The notes: generated from the sequence alone by a model not told the origin. 6,842 nucleotides of DNA from Verrucomicrobia bacterium UBA673 (GCA_002299785.1 DBNL01000050.1:2682-9523), one strand, 5' to 3'; counted from the first letter of the stretch, positions 1 to 6,615 are shown. A program made the numbers and translations.

Positions 1-398
1 ATGTGTGCCCCGGCCGAGTAGCGCTTGCTGATGATCGGCTTCGAGTCATGCGCGTTGCTCTCCGTGGTGAACGAGCGCACGAGAGAAAACTTGTGCGCCA
101 GCCTGGCCAACCGCTGCATCGTGCTGCCAAACGTGATGCCCGGAATCGTCGTCGGGATTTCGCCGGTCATTGAGCGGATGCCGGACGGCGCACTCATCTT
201 GGGGTCGAACGTCTCGTACTGCGACGGCCCGCCGTGCTGGAACAGAAACACGACGCACTTGTCCCTTGCCAGACCGCCAGCTTTTTTGACGGCTTCTTCC
301 GCCTGAAGCAGATCCGGCAGCCCCAAGCCTCCCAGTCCAAGGCTTCCCACCGAGAGAAACTCGCGCCGGCTCCAATGTTTGGTTCTCAGCCCCAGCAT
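1..398 (-). CDS. DUF1501 family Tat-exported protein, N-terminal part (cut by window edge)
   Basis: This is the first 132 codons of a minus-strand gene that continues beyond position 1. The ATG at 398-396 gives a protein beginning MLGLRTKHWSRREFLSVGSL. SRREFL at residues 10-15, followed by a Gly/Leu-rich stretch, is a twin-arginine (Tat) signal, so the protein is probably exported folded. The mature part has a hydrophobic strand, CVVFLFQHGG, and then GGPSQYETFDPK (residues 56-67), the hallmark opening of DUF1501, and SLVRSFTTESNAHDSKPI further on. DUF1501 proteins are sulfatase/alkaline-phosphatase-like in fold. In Planctomycetes and Verrucomicrobia they are commonly encoded next to DUF1549/DUF1553 cytochrome-type proteins; such a partner would lie outside this window. 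The exact substrate is unknown. No convincing ribosome binding site precedes the ATG; the start is chosen because it places the Tat motif correctly. Family members usually run to 400-500 residues, so only about a quarter is visible. Confidence 0.9.
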   Translation of the reverse strand, partial: MLGLRTKHWSRREFLSVGSLGLGGLGLPDLLQAEEAVKKAGGLARDKCVVFLFQHGGPSQYETFDPKMSAPSGIRSMTGEIPTTIPGITFGSTMQRLARLAHKFSLVRSFTTESNAHDSKPIISKRYSAGAH

Positions 399-510
399 AA
401 TTCGCGAACGCCAAAAACCGTACACTCACCCCACACCAGCGCAATCCTTTCCACCGCCTGACCATTGGGCGCTTGTTCCAAGTTTGAGGCCGCTCTACGC
501 TGCGGGAGTC
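399..510. promoter_or_regulatory. Divergent intergenic region between DUF1501 and nnr genes
   Basis: This gap separates two genes that point away from each other, so it must contain the promoter of the minus-strand gene and may contain that of nnr. I could not find convincing -35/-10 pairs on either strand. An 8-bp palindrome, TTCGCGAA (401-408), lies 3-10 bp upstream of the DUF1501 start codon. It could be an operator, but one short palindrome is weak evidence. Confidence 0.35.
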
Positions 511-1926
511 ATGTCATTGCCGGTGATCAGTGTGGAGCAGATGCGGCGCTGGGAGGCGGCGACGTGGGAGTCCAGCAAGACAGAGGAGGAAGTCATCGCA
601 CAGGTTGGCGAATTGGTTGCATCCCGCGTGATGGAGCTCACTCGGCCCTGCGATTCCATCCTGCTGCTCGCCGGTAAGGGCCACAATGGCGACGACGTCC
701 GTGCGGTGGCCAATCATCTTCCGGAGCGCGAGGTTCGCCTGCTCAGCATCACCGACCCATCCAAGACACGACAAAAACTTCCGCTCGATCTCGATCCCGC
801 CCCGGCACTCGTCGTTGATGGCCTATTTGGTATCGGGCTGAACCGGCCGCTCAACGCGGACTGGATGCAGGTCATCGAGCAGATTAACGCCAAGCGACTG
901 CGCGTGCTCTCCGTGGACACACCATCCGGCTTGGATGCCACCACCGGCGAGGTACAGGGAGCGGCGGTTCGCGCAACGGAAACAGTGACGCTCGGCGCGC
1001 CCAAGCGGGGTCTGATGCAGCCAAGCGCCTCGGAATTCGTCGGTCAGCTGCGGGTGGCGCCGGACATCGGCCTGGCCCCGTGCCTCGAAACTAGCGACTT
1101 GATGCTTGGCCAAACGGAGGATTTTGTGGGCTTCCCACCAGCTCGGCCGGCTGGAGGACACAAGGGAACATTTGGGCACCTTGGCATCATGGCAGGCAGC
1201 ATGGGATACCATGGCGCAGCTGTGCTCGCAGCTTATGGCGCGGCTCGTGCGAAGCCGGGGCTAGTCACATTGATGACTCCGAAGGAGGTGTTTGTGCCGG
1301 TGGCATCACAGCTGGCCGGTGTGATGGTACGGCCGCTGGTGCCGGGCGAAACGACGGTTCGCTCGATCACCGGCATGTTGATTGGCCCGGGCTTGGCCGC
1401 AGATGATTTGCCAGGTGACTTGAAGGAAACTGCCGGCGAGATGTGGCTTCAGTCGTCGATGCCGATCGTGGTGGATGCCAGCGCACTCGACTGGCTGCCG
1501 ACCGGCACGTTCAGCGACAAGGCGATTCGAGTGATCACACCGCACCCCGGCGAGGCGGCACGGTTGCTTGGCTCAACTGTGGACGAAGTGCAGGCCGACC
1601 GGGTCGAGGCGTTGCGCACTCTATCAGCCAAGTTCGGCGACTGTTGGGTTGTTCTGAAAGGCCAGCACACGCTGATCGGGCGCAGCGAGGGTCAAATTTT
1701 GGTGAACCCCACGGGCAACCCGGGCCTTGGCCAAGGAGGTAGCGGCGACCTGCTGGCCGGCTATTTGGCCGGACTATTGGCCCAACCACTGTTGCTCGAG
1801 GATGTTTTCCATACAATCCGTTACGCCGTTTGGCAGCATGGCGCGGCGGCGGACGAGTTGGCGAGCCAAGCGCCGAACTGGGTGGTGGAAGACTTGGCCA
1901 AGTGTATCGGGGCCGTGCAAGCGTAA
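511..1926 (+). CDS. nnr: Bifunctional NAD(P)H-hydrate epimerase / ADP- or ATP-dependent NAD(P)H-hydrate dehydratase
   Basis: A 471-residue cytosolic repair enzyme of the YjeF/Nnr type. It epimerises and dehydrates damaged (hydrated) NADH and NADPH back to the active cofactors. The N-terminal epimerase domain (about 1-200) shows VISVEQMRRWE, the loop AGKGHNGDD (54-62), DGLFGIGLNRPL (103-114), VDTPSGLDATTG (135-146) with its conserved aspartates, and GAPKRGLM (162-169). The C-terminal dehydratase domain (about 215-471) shows HKGTFGHLGIMAGS (217-230), GPGLA, VVDASALDWL (320-329), TPHPGEAARLLG (343-354), VLKGQHTLIG and the nucleotide-binding GNPGLGQGGSGDLLAG (402-417). Length matches the fused bacterial form. 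The reading frame is open back to 379, but homologues begin just before VxxVEQMR, so ATG at 511 is preferred. GGAG at 505-508 sits only 2 nt from that ATG, and TTG at 517 would have better spacing. The epimerase loop deviates from the usual NNGGDG (see findings). Confidence 0.95.
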   Translation: MSLPVISVEQMRRWEAATWESSKTEEEVIAQVGELVASRVMELTRPCDSILLLAGKGHNGDDVRAVANHLPEREVRLLSITDPSKTRQKLPLDLDPAPALVVDGLFGIGLNRPLNADWMQVIEQINAKRLRVLSVDTPSGLDATTGEVQGAAVRATETVTLGAPKRGLMQPSASEFVGQLRVAPDIGLAPCLETSDLMLGQTEDFVGFPPARPAGGHKGTFGHLGIMAGSMGYHGAAVLAAYGAARAKPGLVTLMTPKEVFVPVASQLAGVMVRPLVPGETTVRSITGMLIGPGLAADDLPGDLKETAGEMWLQSSMPIVVDASALDWLPTGTFSDKAIRVITPHPGEAARLLGSTVDEVQADRVEALRTLSAKFGDCWVVLKGQHTLIGRSEGQILVNPTGNPGLGQGGSGDLLAGYLAGLLAQPLLLEDVFHTIRYAVWQHGAAADELASQAPNWVVEDLAKCIGAVQA

Positions 1927-1940
1927 GCTCAAAAAGCCTT

Positions 1941-1967
1941 TTGAATGCCTTTACAATCAATCATAAT
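1941..1967 (+). promoter_or_regulatory. Possible promoter of the lipoprotein gene (weak)
   Basis: TTGAAT (1941-1946) could be a -35 and CATAAT (1962-1967, five of six matches to TATAAT) a -10, in the AT-rich gap after nnr. The 15-bp spacing is shorter than the preferred 17, and the site is about 65 bp before the ATG. The lower GC content of this gap and the change in gene type make a new transcription unit here plausible. Confidence 0.25.
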
Positions 1968-2033
1968 GGGCACACCCTCGGCTTTTCGTTCTGCCGTGCA
2001 GTTCGACTTGCCTGAGTTGATTTCAGTACTCCA

Positions 2034-3125
2034 ATGAAAGGGTATATTCATCTAACAAAAAATGTCCTCCTGAGCACACTCGCTATGGGGGCGATGTTAC
2101 TAGCTGGTTGCTCCCAGCAGAACAACGAACCCCAGATCGAAAAGGCAGCAGCGCCCAAAGCCCAACTGCCGGGTGGAGCAGATAGTGTGGTCTTGATCCC
2201 CATCAAGCTCCTCGAGGAGGAAGACCCCAAGCTGTTATGGGAAATGCTTCCACCATCTTACCAGACTGACGTCGCAAACCTGATCCAGGACTTTGTAAAG
2301 AACATGGATCAGCAGCTTTGGGATAAACTTTTTGGGGTACTGAGCCAGGCCGGACTCCTGTTAAATGATAAACAAGACCTGATCACCGCCATGATTGAAC
2401 AAAACCTAGGCGGCACGGGTGCGTCACCAGAGGAGATGCAACAATCGCTTGAGACAATGGGTAAAATGCTACAAACCATTGTCGAAAGTGACCTAGGCAA
2501 ACACGCCACAGCCAAGGGCATGGATCCTGGCAAGTTTCTGGATGAGACCGGCAAGGAACTGTTCAAGTTAATTGCTCAAACCTCCAAGCTTGAAGAAGGC
2601 GACCCGTGGAACAACGAAATCAAGGCCAAGCTAAAAGATATCAAGGTGGAGATTGTTTCACAGGAGAGCGACACTGCCACAATCAGTGTAAGCGGGATTC
2701 CCGACCTGCCGGATATTGATGAGTTAACGGCCATGTTTCCAGGTTTCGATGATTCCGAGGTACCTGGGCTTTCCATGCTAAAGAATGGCGAGCAAGAGGT
2801 CGTCAAAGTCGAAGGCAAATGGATTCCAAAAACAATGGCGGATGGATGGAAGGACACCATGTCAGAGGCAAGCGAAATGATTAACAACGACCTCAAGAAT
2901 ATGCTCGGGCCGGAAGAGAAAAAACAGGTCATGAATATCATGAACGCTGCGCAGATGGGACTGGCAGGCGCAGCCAAGGCCAAGACTCAGGAAGAGCTGC
3001 AAATGGCAATGATGCAGGCAGTGATGGGAGCTCTGATGTCTGCCGGCGGGGGGGGTGATGGTGGAGGGCTACTCCAGGATGGATTAGGTGAATTGGGATT
3101 GCCCGGTTTTGGCGAACCAAAATAG
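2034..3125 (+). CDS. Unrecognised lipoprotein, helix-rich, with glycine-rich tail
   Basis: A 363-residue predicted lipoprotein of unknown function. The N-terminus has Lys residues, a hydrophobic stretch and the lipobox LAGC (23-26); Cys26 would be lipidated, anchoring the mature protein in an envelope membrane. A low-complexity linker follows (27-50). Residues 51-120 (SVVLIPIKLL, DPKLLWEMLPPSYQTDV, WDKLFGVL) are predominantly helical and resemble, from memory, conserved hypothetical proteins of Planctomycetes and Verrucomicrobia. Residues 195-270 look beta-rich, ending VVKVEGKWIPKTMADGWKD. Met/Gln/Ala-rich helices follow (277-335), then a glycine-rich tail with GGGGDGGG (338-345). ATG at 2034 is chosen because it gives a complete lipoprotein signal; no Shine-Dalgarno sequence precedes it. 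GC is lower than in nnr, adk and fmt (27 of 60 bases at 2041-2100, counted by hand). It sits 58 bp upstream of another exported-protein gene, and the two may form a pair. No enzymatic motif was recognised. Confidence 0.88.
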   Translation: MKGYIHLTKNVLLSTLAMGAMLLAGCSQQNNEPQIEKAAAPKAQLPGGADSVVLIPIKLLEEEDPKLLWEMLPPSYQTDVANLIQDFVKNMDQQLWDKLFGVLSQAGLLLNDKQDLITAMIEQNLGGTGASPEEMQQSLETMGKMLQTIVESDLGKHATAKGMDPGKFLDETGKELFKLIAQTSKLEEGDPWNNEIKAKLKDIKVEIVSQESDTATISVSGIPDLPDIDELTAMFPGFDDSEVPGLSMLKNGEQEVVKVEGKWIPKTMADGWKDTMSEASEMINNDLKNMLGPEEKKQVMNIMNAAQMGLAGAAKAKTQEELQMAMMQAVMGALMSAGGGGDGGGLLQDGLGELGLPGFGEPK

Positions 3126-3183
3126 GATAACTGACATTCAACGCTGATTATTAACCAAATTAACAATGAGAACCTCAGGGCCC

Positions 3184-4974
3184 ATGAACAAATTTAAAGC
3201 CACACTATTAATAGTCGCTGTTGGACTTATCATTCCAGCTAGTTTCGCCCAACAAGAAGACAAACCAATAAGCGAACAGATTCTTGGTAGTTGGAAACAT
3301 CAATCAGAACCAGTATCCATCACATTCCAAGCCGGCGGAAAAGGTCGTGTGAGTTTGGGAGGAGGACAATTTGGTGTTGATATAACTTGGAAATTGCTGG
3401 GAACAAACAAACTGTCAATGACATTAAAAGATCCTGGCACAGGCCAAGTTGAAACCGAGGTTTCGACTTTAGAATTTGCCGGGGACACGGTGACGGTAAC
3501 TGAAGAAGGGGGCGATAAAGTAAACATCTATAAAAGAACAACGGGTGAATCTCCTGATATTACTCTCTTCAATGCAGCTGTGGCCGGGAATCTTGAAGCA
3601 GTCAAACAACACATTGCCGCCGGTACAGATTTGAACCAGGTAGATCCTAATCCCCTTGGTTCAAAAGGTAGTTCCCTACATGCAGCCGCAGCGTTTGGAT
3701 ATACTGAAGTGGCCGTAGCCCTTATCGAGGCTGGAGCCGATGTGAACCAGAAAGAAAAGGAGGGGCAGACTCCCTTGCACACGGCGGCTTTGTTTTGTTA
3801 TCCAAAAATCGCCCAAGCTTTGTTGGACAACGGTGCTGATAAGACCATCAAGGATAACGATGGCCAAACAGCTCTAGAAATGGTGGTATTCCCATGGGAA
3901 ATAGCTAAGGGGATCTACGAGTTACTTGATGGCATAATATTTAAGCCCGCCGGCAAGCCGCTGGATTACAATCGAATCCAGAAAACCAGGCCCCAAGTTG
4001 CTGCCATCATTCGTAAAGCTGCAATTAATCGTAATGCAGTAAGTGCCGAAGCACGTCAACTGGCCCAGGGCGAGATCAGCCTGACCAACGGCGACATCAT
4101 CGAAGGCACCGTGGCGGACGTGGACCAGAACGGCATCGTTGTGCGGCGCGACATCGGTGGATTTGCGCAGCGGGCCAACTGGATGCAGTTAACGCAGCAA
4201 AGCCTCAAGAAGATCCGCCGACTTGGCCAAGTTGACCCCAAACGCTACAGGGGTGCAGCGGTTTATGCCGAGCCGTTCATCGAACCGAATGAATCAGAAA
4301 TGGAGAGAAACCTCCTACCTGGGCCGGTCAAGGGGCTCGCCCAACCCGCGTTACCCTCAAGCGTGGAGGCGAGTTCAAAAGTGGCTGCGTTTGGTTCCGT
4401 GGGAGGACTGGGTCTGCTGGTGGCCATCGCGCTTGGGAGCATGATTGCCGGCCTTGGTGTGGCAGCATTTAGGGAATCCAACGCAATATTGGCAGCGGGC
4501 GTGTCGCTCTTTCTGCCGCTCATTGGTCCAATCCTTTTCCTAGTGAAACCCAAGGTCGAGTACGAGGACGAATACGACGAGGATGAGGAATACGAGGAGA
4601 TCGAGGCACCAGAGGGTGCCACCATGAGCGATACCGGTGGCGGTGCCGTAGCCGGCATGATGCCAGAGGCCAAGAAGATGAGCTTCGCCCAGACAAGTGC
4701 AAAAAAATCCGGGCTCAAGCCACAAACTTGGGCACGAGGGGACACACGATTCGATCGCTCATTTTTCCAGAACAACTTCCCGAACTTTTTTAAAACTGTT
4801 CTAGGCGAAGCAGAACGAGGATTCGCCCTGGCACTCAAGACCGGCAAGCGCGAATACATAGGCCAACGCATCAAGCGTATCTCGGGGACGGACATTCATA
4901 TGGAGTTGCTCAACGGCAAGGAGCAAAAAATCTCCTTCAGCGAAATTGGCACGATTGACTTGCGCCCCAAATAA
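3184..4974 (+). CDS. Exported ankyrin-repeat protein with two membrane segments and a conserved C-terminal domain
   Basis: A 596-residue multi-domain envelope protein. Residues 1-22 are a signal peptide (MNKFKATLLIVAVGLIIPAS, likely cut before Gln23). ATG at 3184 is preferred to ATG at 3166 because it gives a clean signal and AGGG lies 4 nt upstream. Residues 30-118 form a beta-rich domain opening with LGSWKH, like lipocalin-type domains. About 125-255 contain three or more ankyrin repeats: DITLFNAAVAGNLEAVKQHI, SSLHAAAAFGYTEVAVALIE with AGADVN, and QTPLHTAALF with NGADKTIKDNDGQTALE. Residues 293-370 (ISLTNGDIIEGTVADVDQNG to YAEPFIEP) form a small beta domain of a kind I recall in PVC proteins. 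Two hydrophobic segments follow (404-429 and 434-454), then an acidic Glu/Asp/Tyr tract (459-475). The C-terminal block (517-596) contains RGDTRFDRSFFQNNFPNFF and RIKRISGTDIHMEL, resembling verrucomicrobial proteins from memory. With a cleaved signal and two TM segments, both ends should face the periplasm. Function unknown; ankyrin repeats imply protein binding. Confidence 0.88.
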   Translation: MNKFKATLLIVAVGLIIPASFAQQEDKPISEQILGSWKHQSEPVSITFQAGGKGRVSLGGGQFGVDITWKLLGTNKLSMTLKDPGTGQVETEVSTLEFAGDTVTVTEEGGDKVNIYKRTTGESPDITLFNAAVAGNLEAVKQHIAAGTDLNQVDPNPLGSKGSSLHAAAAFGYTEVAVALIEAGADVNQKEKEGQTPLHTAALFCYPKIAQALLDNGADKTIKDNDGQTALEMVVFPWEIAKGIYELLDGIIFKPAGKPLDYNRIQKTRPQVAAIIRKAAINRNAVSAEARQLAQGEISLTNGDIIEGTVADVDQNGIVVRRDIGGFAQRANWMQLTQQSLKKIRRLGQVDPKRYRGAAVYAEPFIEPNESEMERNLLPGPVKGLAQPALPSSVEASSKVAAFGSVGGLGLLVAIALGSMIAGLGVAAFRESNAILAAGVSLFLPLIGPILFLVKPKVEYEDEYDEDEEYEEIEAPEGATMSDTGGGAVAGMMPEAKKMSFAQTSAKKSGLKPQTWARGDTRFDRSFFQNNFPNFFKTVLGEAERGFALALKTGKREYIGQRIKRISGTDIHMELLNGKEQKISFSEIGTIDLRPK

Positions 4975-5031
4975 ACATCTGACCCGGATACACTGCCTGG
5001 CCAGTCGTGGCTTGGGCATCCCATTTTATCG

Positions 5032-5619
5032 ATGAAACTTCGCACGATACTATTGTTTGGCTCGCCAGGTGCCGGTAAGGGCACACAGGGTAAGATTCTA
5101 GGTAAAATACCGAACCACCTTCACGTCTCCAGTGGTGATCTCTTCCGCAACCTCCGAATACAAAACCCACTTGGCCAAACATTCCTCGACTATGCCAGCA
5201 AGGGGAGTCTTGTCCCCGACAAGCCCACCATCGAACTTTGGCGGGACGATATCGAGAACCGCATCCACAATGGAATCTTTCACCCTCAAACCGACACGCT
5301 GCTACTCGACGGCATCCCTCGCAACGTCACCCAAGCCAAGCTTCTTGATGACACTCTCAACATCGTCGGTGTTCTGAACTTATTCTGCAAGGACCTGGAC
5401 ATAATGGTTGATCGACTACAGGCCCGCGCCCTGCGCCAAAACCGCCTCGACGACGCCAACCTCGATATCATCCGCAACCGGCTCGAAGTATACGAGGCCG
5501 AGACCCGACCGGTTCTTGACCATTACGGTGATGCACTCGTGCACACCATCGACTCAACCCAGTCTCCCGTCCTAGTACTCCGAGACACGCTGGGGATTCT
5601 GGCTAACCTGGAGGCGTAA
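5032..5619 (+). CDS. adk: Adenylate kinase, short-LID type
   Basis: A 195-residue cytosolic nucleoside monophosphate kinase, probably adenylate kinase, which interconverts ATP + AMP and 2 ADP. The P-loop GSPGAGKGTQ (10-19) is exactly of adenylate kinase type. SGDLFR (34-39) corresponds to the AMP-binding SGDMLR, and LLDGIPRNVTQA (91-102) to the usual LLDGFPRTxxQA. ARALRQNRLDD (131-141), then RNRLEVYEAETRPVLDHY (148-165), supplies the phosphate-contacting arginines and the Asp pair. The long Cys/His-containing LID insert of the E. coli enzyme (214 residues) is absent, as in other short bacterial forms. The substitutions GDLFR and DGIPRN mark a variant subclass I associate with PVC bacteria. 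No Shine-Dalgarno sequence is visible before the ATG, but the start places the first beta strand correctly. The gap to the next gene (fmt) is 15 bp, which indicates co-transcription. A UMP/CMP-kinase-like specificity cannot be excluded. Confidence 0.9.
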   Translation: MKLRTILLFGSPGAGKGTQGKILGKIPNHLHVSSGDLFRNLRIQNPLGQTFLDYASKGSLVPDKPTIELWRDDIENRIHNGIFHPQTDTLLLDGIPRNVTQAKLLDDTLNIVGVLNLFCKDLDIMVDRLQARALRQNRLDDANLDIIRNRLEVYEAETRPVLDHYGDALVHTIDSTQSPVLVLRDTLGILANLEA

Positions 5620-5634
5620 CCCCACCTCACTGCC

Positions 5635-6570
5635 GTGACCCAACCGCTGCGCGTTGTTTTCATGGGAACAGCAGACTTCGCCTGCCCCACCCTCGTCGCA
5701 CTCAACGACACACCCTGCATAGAGGTGGTCACCGTGGTCACCCAGCCGGACCGGCCCAAAGGCCGCCAACTCATCCCCCACCCCTCGCCGATCAAGCTCG
5801 AGGCCGAGTCACACCACCTCCGCGTCCACCAACCGGAACGTCTAAGCAACGACATCAGTTTCCTCGAGCAACTCGCACCTGACCTGATCGTTGTCGCCGC
5901 CTACGGCCAAATTCTTCCACAGGCGATTCTCAACCTCCCACTGCATGGCTGTCTCAATGTCCACGGCTCGCTGCTCCCGGCGTACCGCGGCGCGGCGCCG
6001 ATTCAGCACGCCATTCTCGACGGCCAAGCCGGGACCGGAGTCACCATCATGCAAATGGACGCCGGCCTGGACACCGGTGCAATTATCAGCAAAGCCGCCA
6101 CCCCGATCGAACCGACCGACAACGCGCAGATACTACACGACCGCTTGGCCAAGCTTGGCGCGGAACTGCTACTTGAGACTATCCCCCTCCACATCGCCGG
6201 TAAAATCGCAGCCACACCACAGGACGACACCCTCGCCACCCATGCCGCCAAGATTACCCGCGACATGGGCTCTATCGACTGGTCGCAACCGGCGATGCAG
6301 CTTTGGAACCGGTCACGGGCTTTCACCCCATGGCCTGGCGTGTTCACCCGTCTCAATGGCAAGCTGCTCAAGCTGCTCGAGATCAAGACTACCGAAGCCA
6401 TTGGCCTTGAGCCGGGCCGCATTGGCCAAGCGGATGCCGATGGCATCGTCGTCAGTTGCGGCATCGGGGCGATTCGTGTCACGCAACTCCAAAAAGAAGG
6501 AGCCAAGCGTCTGGCAGCCGCCGAGTTCCTTGCCGGAACCCCACTACCGGCAGGCACACAACTGGGCTAA
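5635..6570 (+). CDS. fmt: Methionyl-tRNA formyltransferase
   Basis: A complete 311-residue enzyme that transfers a formyl group from 10-formyltetrahydrofolate to Met-tRNA for translation initiation. The N-terminal transferase domain shows LRVVFMGTADFACPTL (5-20), VVTQPDRPKGR (34-44), PDLIVVAAYGQILP (82-95), the active-site stretch LNVHGSLLPAYRGAAPIQ (107-124) with Asn108 and His110, and GVTIMQMDAGLDTG (135-148) with Asp146. These three match the catalytic Asn-His-Asp of the family. The C-terminal OB-fold domain (about 205-311) shows HAAKITRDMGSIDWS, FTPWPGVFT and LQKEGAKRLAAAEFLAG. The start is GTG at 5635; the first internal ATG at 5662 would remove the first beta strand, so GTG is preferred even though no clear ribosome binding site precedes it. 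The gene follows adk by 15 bp. Its stop codon merges into the A-tract of the downstream hairpin. Confidence 0.97.
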   Translation: MTQPLRVVFMGTADFACPTLVALNDTPCIEVVTVVTQPDRPKGRQLIPHPSPIKLEAESHHLRVHQPERLSNDISFLEQLAPDLIVVAAYGQILPQAILNLPLHGCLNVHGSLLPAYRGAAPIQHAILDGQAGTGVTIMQMDAGLDTGAIISKAATPIEPTDNAQILHDRLAKLGAELLLETIPLHIAGKIAATPQDDTLATHAAKITRDMGSIDWSQPAMQLWNRSRAFTPWPGVFTRLNGKLLKLLEIKTTEAIGLEPGRIGQADADGIVVSCGIGAIRVTQLQKEGAKRLAAAEFLAGTPLPAGTQLG

Positions 6571-6599
6571 AAAAAGCCGCTTGGCCAAGCTGGTTTTTT
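6569..6599 (+). terminator. Candidate intrinsic terminator (possibly bidirectional) after fmt
   Basis: Seven A residues (6569-6575) overlap the fmt stop codon. They are followed by the palindrome GCTTGGCCAAGC (6579-6590), TGG, and six T residues (6594-6599). The A- and T-tracts pair around the palindrome with two internal mismatches. A stem ending in a T-tract is the form of a rho-independent terminator, and the flanking A-tract would give one on the other strand as well. The pairing is imperfect and the central palindrome leaves little room for a loop, so strength is uncertain. It lies 17 bp before the trpB start. Confidence 0.5.
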
Positions 6600-6615
6600 A
6601 GCGGAACATTGCGGA

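Larger units (their letters stand above)
1106..6588. repeat. Dispersed iterated palindrome TTGGCCAA, eight copies
   Basis: Exact copies lie at 1106-1113, 1727-1734, 1894-1901, 4223-4230, 5171-5178, 6145-6152, 6422-6429 and 6581-6588. Five extend to perfect 12-bp palindromes: CCTTGGCCAAGG (1725-1736), ACTTGGCCAAGT (1892-1903 and 4221-4232) and GCTTGGCCAAGC (6143-6154 and 6579-6590). The last two share 15 identical bases (6141-6155 and 6577-6591). Three copies are in nnr, one in the ankyrin gene, one in adk, two in fmt and one in the fmt-trpB hairpin. The interval given is only the span from first to last copy. Confidence 0.6.

Noticed and set aside
46..465. Minus-strand reading frame of 139 codons
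   Set aside because: It overlaps the DUF1501 gene on the same strand in another frame; the DUF1501 frame carries the Tat signal and GGPSQYETFDPK, while this one has no recognisable features.
379..510. N-terminal extension of 44 residues on the nnr frame
   Set aside because: It overlaps the divergent gene and intergenic region, has no homology-like content, and the family begins at the residues encoded just after 511.
1930..1943. CAAAA/TTTTG inverted repeat after nnr as a terminator
   Set aside because: The stem is only five mostly A:T pairs and no T-tract follows it, so it is unlikely to terminate transcription.
2576..2983. Minus-strand reading frame of 135 codons inside the lipoprotein gene
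   Set aside because: Composition is typical of an antisense shadow and the sense frame encodes a complete lipoprotein.
4263..4895. Minus-strand reading frame of 210 codons
   Set aside because: It lies wholly inside the ankyrin gene, is Ser/Pro-rich with low-complexity runs opposite the acidic tract, and has no family resemblance; it is an antisense shadow.
4997..5004. CTGGCCAG palindrome between the ankyrin gene and adk
   Set aside because: It resembles the iterated TTGGCCAA core but differs at both ends, has no T-tract, and could be chance.
5891..6601. Plus-strand reading frame of 236 codons overlapping fmt
   Set aside because: It is a shifted frame of fmt with very high Ser/Pro/Arg content; fmt's motifs are intact throughout in the other frame.
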